DNA of 64,000 nucleotides, taken from positions 583,531-647,530 of the forward strand of contig NZ_JAFFZE010000004.1 of NCBI RefSeq assembly GCF_025165815.1, in the 5' to 3' direction. The translations under genes and the position numbers were made by a program. Source of the DNA: Actinophytocola gossypii. GTDB lineage: Bacteria; Actinomycetota; Actinomycetes; Mycobacteriales; Pseudonocardiaceae. The number at the start of each line of letters is the position of its first letter. Position 1 is the first letter of the stretch. Shown here one piece after another: positions 61,230-64,000 of the stretch. Under the pieces are notes generated by a model. It was not told the DNA's origin, did no database searches, and was given only the letters and a program-made list of their open reading frames with translations.

Positions 61230-62215
61230 CGAGGGAAGTACCAAGACTGCGTCACGGCGATGTTCGCCAACCTGGGCATCGCGGTAACCAAGTTCGTCGC
61301 GTTCTTGCTGACCGCGTCGTCGTCCATGCTGGCCGAGTTGGTTCACTCGCTCGCCGACACCAGCAACCAACTGCTGCTCCTGCTCGGTGGCCGCCGTGCG
61401 AAGCGGGCCGCCACCCCGGAACACCCGTTCGGCTACGGCCGCGAGCGGTAGTCTACGCGTTCATCGTCTCGATCGTGCTGTTCAGCGTCGGTGGCCTGTT
61501 CGCCCAGTACGAGGCGTGGCACAAGCGGAACGACCCGCACCCGATCGACTCCTGGCAATGGCTCCCGATCGTGATCCTGCTGCTGGCCATGGGCATGGAG
61601 GGCGACGCGCTGCGCACCGCGGTCGTCGAGTCCAACCGCACCCGCGGCAACCGCTCGTGGGCCGGGTTCGTCCGCACCGCCAAGGCACCGGAACTGCCGG
61701 TCATCCTCCTCGAAGACCTCGGCGCGCTACTCGGCCTCACCTTCGCACTCCTCGGTGTCTCGACGACACTGATCAGCAGTGAAGGCCGGTAGCACGCCGC
61801 CGGCACCGCGATGATCGGTCTGGTGCTGGTCGTCGTCGCCGCGATCCTCGCCGTGGAGATGAAATCACCGCTCGTGGGCGAGAGCGCCAGCCGCGAGCAC
61901 CAGACCGCGATCCGGCGCGCGCTACCCGGCGACGGCGTCGAGTCGATCATCCACATGCGCACCATGCACCTCGGCCCCGACGAACTGCTCCTCACCGCCA
62001 AGATCGCCGCCAAGATCGCCGTCAACCCCGCAGTCACCGCAGCCGAGATCGCACACGCCATCGACGCCGCCGAGCAACGAGTCCGCACCGCCGTCCGGAT
62101 CGCCCGCCTCATCTACCTCGAACCCGACCTGCGCCGCGCCGACACCACCCCAGCACCAGACACGACCACCGCGACGACCACTTCCGAACACGCCGAGTCG
62201 CCACCCAGCCCACCG
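61230..62215 (+). pseudogene. Frameshifted CDF-family metal cation transporter
   Basis: Three successive plus frames together give a CDF (cation diffusion facilitator) protein: FANLGIAVTKFVAFLLTASS, ELVHSLADTSNQLLLLLGGR (the HxxxD zinc motif of helix 2), PEHPFGYGRER; then VLFSVGGLFAQYEAWHKRND, SWAGFVRTAKAPELPVILLE; then LVLVVVAAILAVEMKSPLVG and the cytoplasmic ESIIHMRTMHLGPDELLLTA, RLIYLEPDL. Shifts lie near 61449 and 61790-61810. The last frame runs into IS5 sequence. The start region (61018-61229) is also damaged. Confidence 0.8.
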
Positions 62216-62358
62216 CGCTCCGCGACCAGCCGCAAGCAGCTTGCGGAACTGACCCGGTTCCAGCCCGGTGAACGGGACGATCCACTCTGACCTTGACGCT
62301 GTGATCACCTGCACCACAAGCAACATGATCAACTATCAGCCACCGGGCCCGTGTCCGG
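62215..62358 (-). mobile_element. IS5-family N-terminal relic
   Basis: Minus strand: VITASRSEWIVPFTGLEPGQ, FRKLLAA, with the terminal CCGGGTTACG-type end near 62355. It is the same 5' end as in the copy at 58990. Cut after about 30 codons, where it meets the CDF pseudogene. Confidence 0.7.
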
Positions 62359-62359
62359 G

Positions 62360-63790
62360 TTACGGGGAGGGACTGTTCCAAGATCGGTGTTTTCCGGCCC
62401 GACACGCCGGGCTGAGGTCCGGCGGGATGGGCACTGTGAGTGATGACATCGGACCTTGTGAGTCCACGCAAGAGTGACCGGAAGCCGGCGCGGGAGCTGT
62501 CGCCGGAGCAGGCTGCCGCGGCGGCGATGGTGGCCGAGGCCAAGGCGCGAGGGTTGGCGTTGACCGGCCCGGACGGCCTGCTGAAGCTGTTCACCAAGAA
62601 CGTACTCGAGACCGCGCTCAACGAAGAGATGACCGAGCATCTTGGCCACGAGAAGAACCAGGCCGAGCCCGAGCGCGATTCGACGAATGTGCGGAACGGA
62701 ACCAGATCAAAGACCGTCATTTCGGAGGCTGCCGGCGAGGTTGAGATCAATGTGCCGCGGGATCGGGAGAGCACGTTCGAGCCGCAGATCGTGAAGAAAA
62801 GGCAGCGGCGGCTCGGCGATGTGGATGAGATCGTGCTGTCGTTGTATGCGAAAGGGATGACCACCGGGGAGATCTCCGCGCATTTCGCCGAGATCTACGG
62901 AGCTTCGGTCAGCAAGGAGACGATCTCGCGGATCACCGACAAGGTCGTCGCCGAAATGAACGACTGGGCCAACCGCCCGCTCGATCCCGTGTACGCGGCG
63001 GTGTTCATCGACGCGATTCATGTGAAGGTGCGTGACGGTCAGGTGGCCAACCGGCCGGTCTACGCCGTCATCGGCGTGACCGTGGACGGCTGCAAGGACG
63101 TGCTGGGCTTGTGGATGGGCTCTGGTGGCGAGGGCGCGAAGTTCTGGATGAGCGTGTTGGTCGACCTGAAGAACCGCGGTGTCCGGGACGTGTTCTTCCT
63201 CGTCTGCGACGGCCTCAAAGGCCTCCCCGAAGTCGTGGCGAACGTCTGGCCGCAGACCATCGTGCAGACCTGCATCGTTCACCTGATCCGGAACACCTTC
63301 CGGCTCGTGGCCCGTCAGGACTGGGACGCGGTGAAACGGGACATCAAACCCATCTACACCGCGCCCAGTCCCGACGCCGCACTGATCGCGTTGAATGAAC
63401 TCGAGGAGAAATGCAGGAAGAAATACGGGGCGATGATCCGGCTCTGGCGCAACGCCTGGGAAGAGTTCATCCCCTTCCTCGACTACGACATCGAGATCCG
63501 GCGAATGATCTGTTCCACTAACGCGATCGAATCACTGAACGCCCGCTACCGGCGGGCCATCCGTGCACGCGGGCACTTCCCGACCGAGCAAGCCGCGATG
63601 AAGTGTCTGTACCTTGTGACCCGCAGCCTGGATCCCACCGGGACCGGCCGCGCCCGATGGACGATGCGCTGGAAGCCAGTGATCAACGCGTTCGCCATCA
63701 CGTTCGGTGACCGCTGGCCGGGAGCCGAGACCTACTGATCAACAACGCCGGAAACACCGATCATGGGATAGACCCTACGGGGACTGCCCT
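62360..63790 (+). mobile_element. Intact IS256-family insertion sequence
   Basis: About 1.4 kb. Imperfect terminal inverted repeats: left AGATCGGTGTTTTCCGGC (62381-62398), right GCCGGAAACACCGATCATGG (63748-63767), each followed outward by related AGGG..TTCC / GGGATAGACCCT sequence. Exact ends and target duplication could not be fixed by eye. The right end is only a few bases from the TetR stop at 63797. A 78-bp relic of the same right end is at 51215. Confidence 0.8.
62443..63738 (+). CDS. IS256-family (Mutator-type) transposase
   Basis: 431 residues, full length for the family; a GTG one codon earlier is the alternative start. DDE catalytic residues are in AAVFIDAIHVKVRDGQV (D), VFFLVCDGLKGLPEVV (D) and CSTNAIESLNARYRRAIRAR (E); the Mutator signature IVQTCIVHLIRNTFRLVARQ is intact. 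It moves the element through a circular intermediate in relatives. No frameshift or stop, so it is probably active. Confidence 0.95.
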   Translation: MTSDLVSPRKSDRKPARELSPEQAAAAAMVAEAKARGLALTGPDGLLKLFTKNVLETALNEEMTEHLGHEKNQAEPERDSTNVRNGTRSKTVISEAAGEVEINVPRDRESTFEPQIVKKRQRRLGDVDEIVLSLYAKGMTTGEISAHFAEIYGASVSKETISRITDKVVAEMNDWANRPLDPVYAAVFIDAIHVKVRDGQVANRPVYAVIGVTVDGCKDVLGLWMGSGGEGAKFWMSVLVDLKNRGVRDVFFLVCDGLKGLPEVVANVWPQTIVQTCIVHLIRNTFRLVARQDWDAVKRDIKPIYTAPSPDAALIALNELEEKCRKKYGAMIRLWRNAWEEFIPFLDYDIEIRRMICSTNAIESLNARYRRAIRARGHFPTEQAAMKCLYLVTRSLDPTGTGRARWTMRWKPVINAFAITFGDRWPGAETY

Positions 63791-63796
63791 TAGGTG

Positions 63797-64000
63797 TCAG
63801 GTGTTGGTTTTGGCCGCGTAGGCGGCGAGGAAGATCCGCACTGCTTCGTCTGCGTAGCGGTTCAGTTCGGGGCGGGGGGATTTGTGGTCGGGGTGGAACA
63901 TGGCCTTGTTGAGTGGGATGGAGAGAACCAGCCAGTTGAAGTACTGCGCGGCGAGCACGGGGTCGGGCACGGTGAGCAGGCCGCGGCGTTCGAGTTCCTG
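63797..64000 (-). CDS. TetR/AcrR-family regulator, C-terminal part only (window edge)
   Basis: 67 residues to the stop at 63797; the HTH end lies outside the window. RRGLLTVPDPVLAAQYFNWL, VLSIPLNKAMFHPDHKSP, ELNRYADEAVRIFLAAY match the last helices of the AefR-like TetR effector domain. Complete 3' end despite the IS256 right next to it. Confidence 0.7.
   Translation of the reverse strand, partial: QELERRGLLTVPDPVLAAQYFNWLVLSIPLNKAMFHPDHKSPRPELNRYADEAVRIFLAAYAAKTNT

Overview
The window is high-GC actinobacterial DNA. Starts are often GTG or TTG, coupled 4-base ATGA/GTGA gene overlaps are frequent, Tat and lipobox exports are common, and ECF41-type sigma and LacI/GntR sugar control are present. 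The gene mix would suit a filamentous Pseudonocardiaceae-type genome, but that placement is inference. Much of the window is accessory DNA: intact catabolic operons are separated by stretches filled with broken IS elements and gene fragments.

Layout. 1-3040: a partial FAD aromatic hydroxylase and a discrete malonyl-type acyltransferase, probably the edge of a polyketide cluster, facing a LysR regulator. 3041-5262: fragments of an S8 protease and a metallo-beta-lactamase-fold gene, plus a small secreted protein. 5423-10933: a MacB-type export system (permease, ATPase, membrane-fusion protein, lipoprotein) divergent from an OmpR-type two-component system; the shared promoter holds a mirrored pair of 11-bp-period direct repeats. 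11020-13567: IS and DUF1905 remnants, then an ECF41-type sigma factor between two VOC-fold genes. 13680-17134: an alpha/beta hydrolase, a graveyard of three gene fragments, and a Tat-exported phospholipase C-type phosphoesterase.

17479-25911 is one tightly overlapped eight-gene operon on the minus strand: CUT2 sugar importer, creatininase-family protein, HutC-type GntR, FGGY kinase and phosphotriesterase-like lactonase/hydrolase. It looks like a complete uptake, phosphorylation and hydrolysis pathway for an unidentified polyol or sugar-derived compound.

26482-46823 is an arabinan/arabinoxylan utilisation island: an intracellular GH51, a CUT1 importer without its own ATPase, two LacI regulators, secreted GH43 and GH51 enzymes (one with a ricin-type lectin domain, one with an AbfB-like domain), and a YtfQRT/YjfF-like CUT2 importer. 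Two classes of palindromic operator can be read directly. A 37-base tRNA-Pro-like 3' end lies inside the island at 35900-35936 and may be an integration scar. A near-homopolymeric G/C block at 35227-35320 is probably an assembly error.

46806-48240 holds IS5 and IS110 relics, the first of which supplies the last codons of the YjfF-like permease. Then come an AidA/PixA protein, a secreted GH-A-type hydrolase, IS256 and IS3 relics, a DUF2267 protein, a secreted calcineurin-like phosphoesterase, a TctA fragment, a lytic-transglycosylase-like lipoprotein, a conserved SPFH/zinc-ribbon/membrane operon, another IS5 relic, a V8-like serine protease, a frameshifted CDF metal transporter, an intact IS256-family element, and the C-terminus of a TetR regulator at the right edge.
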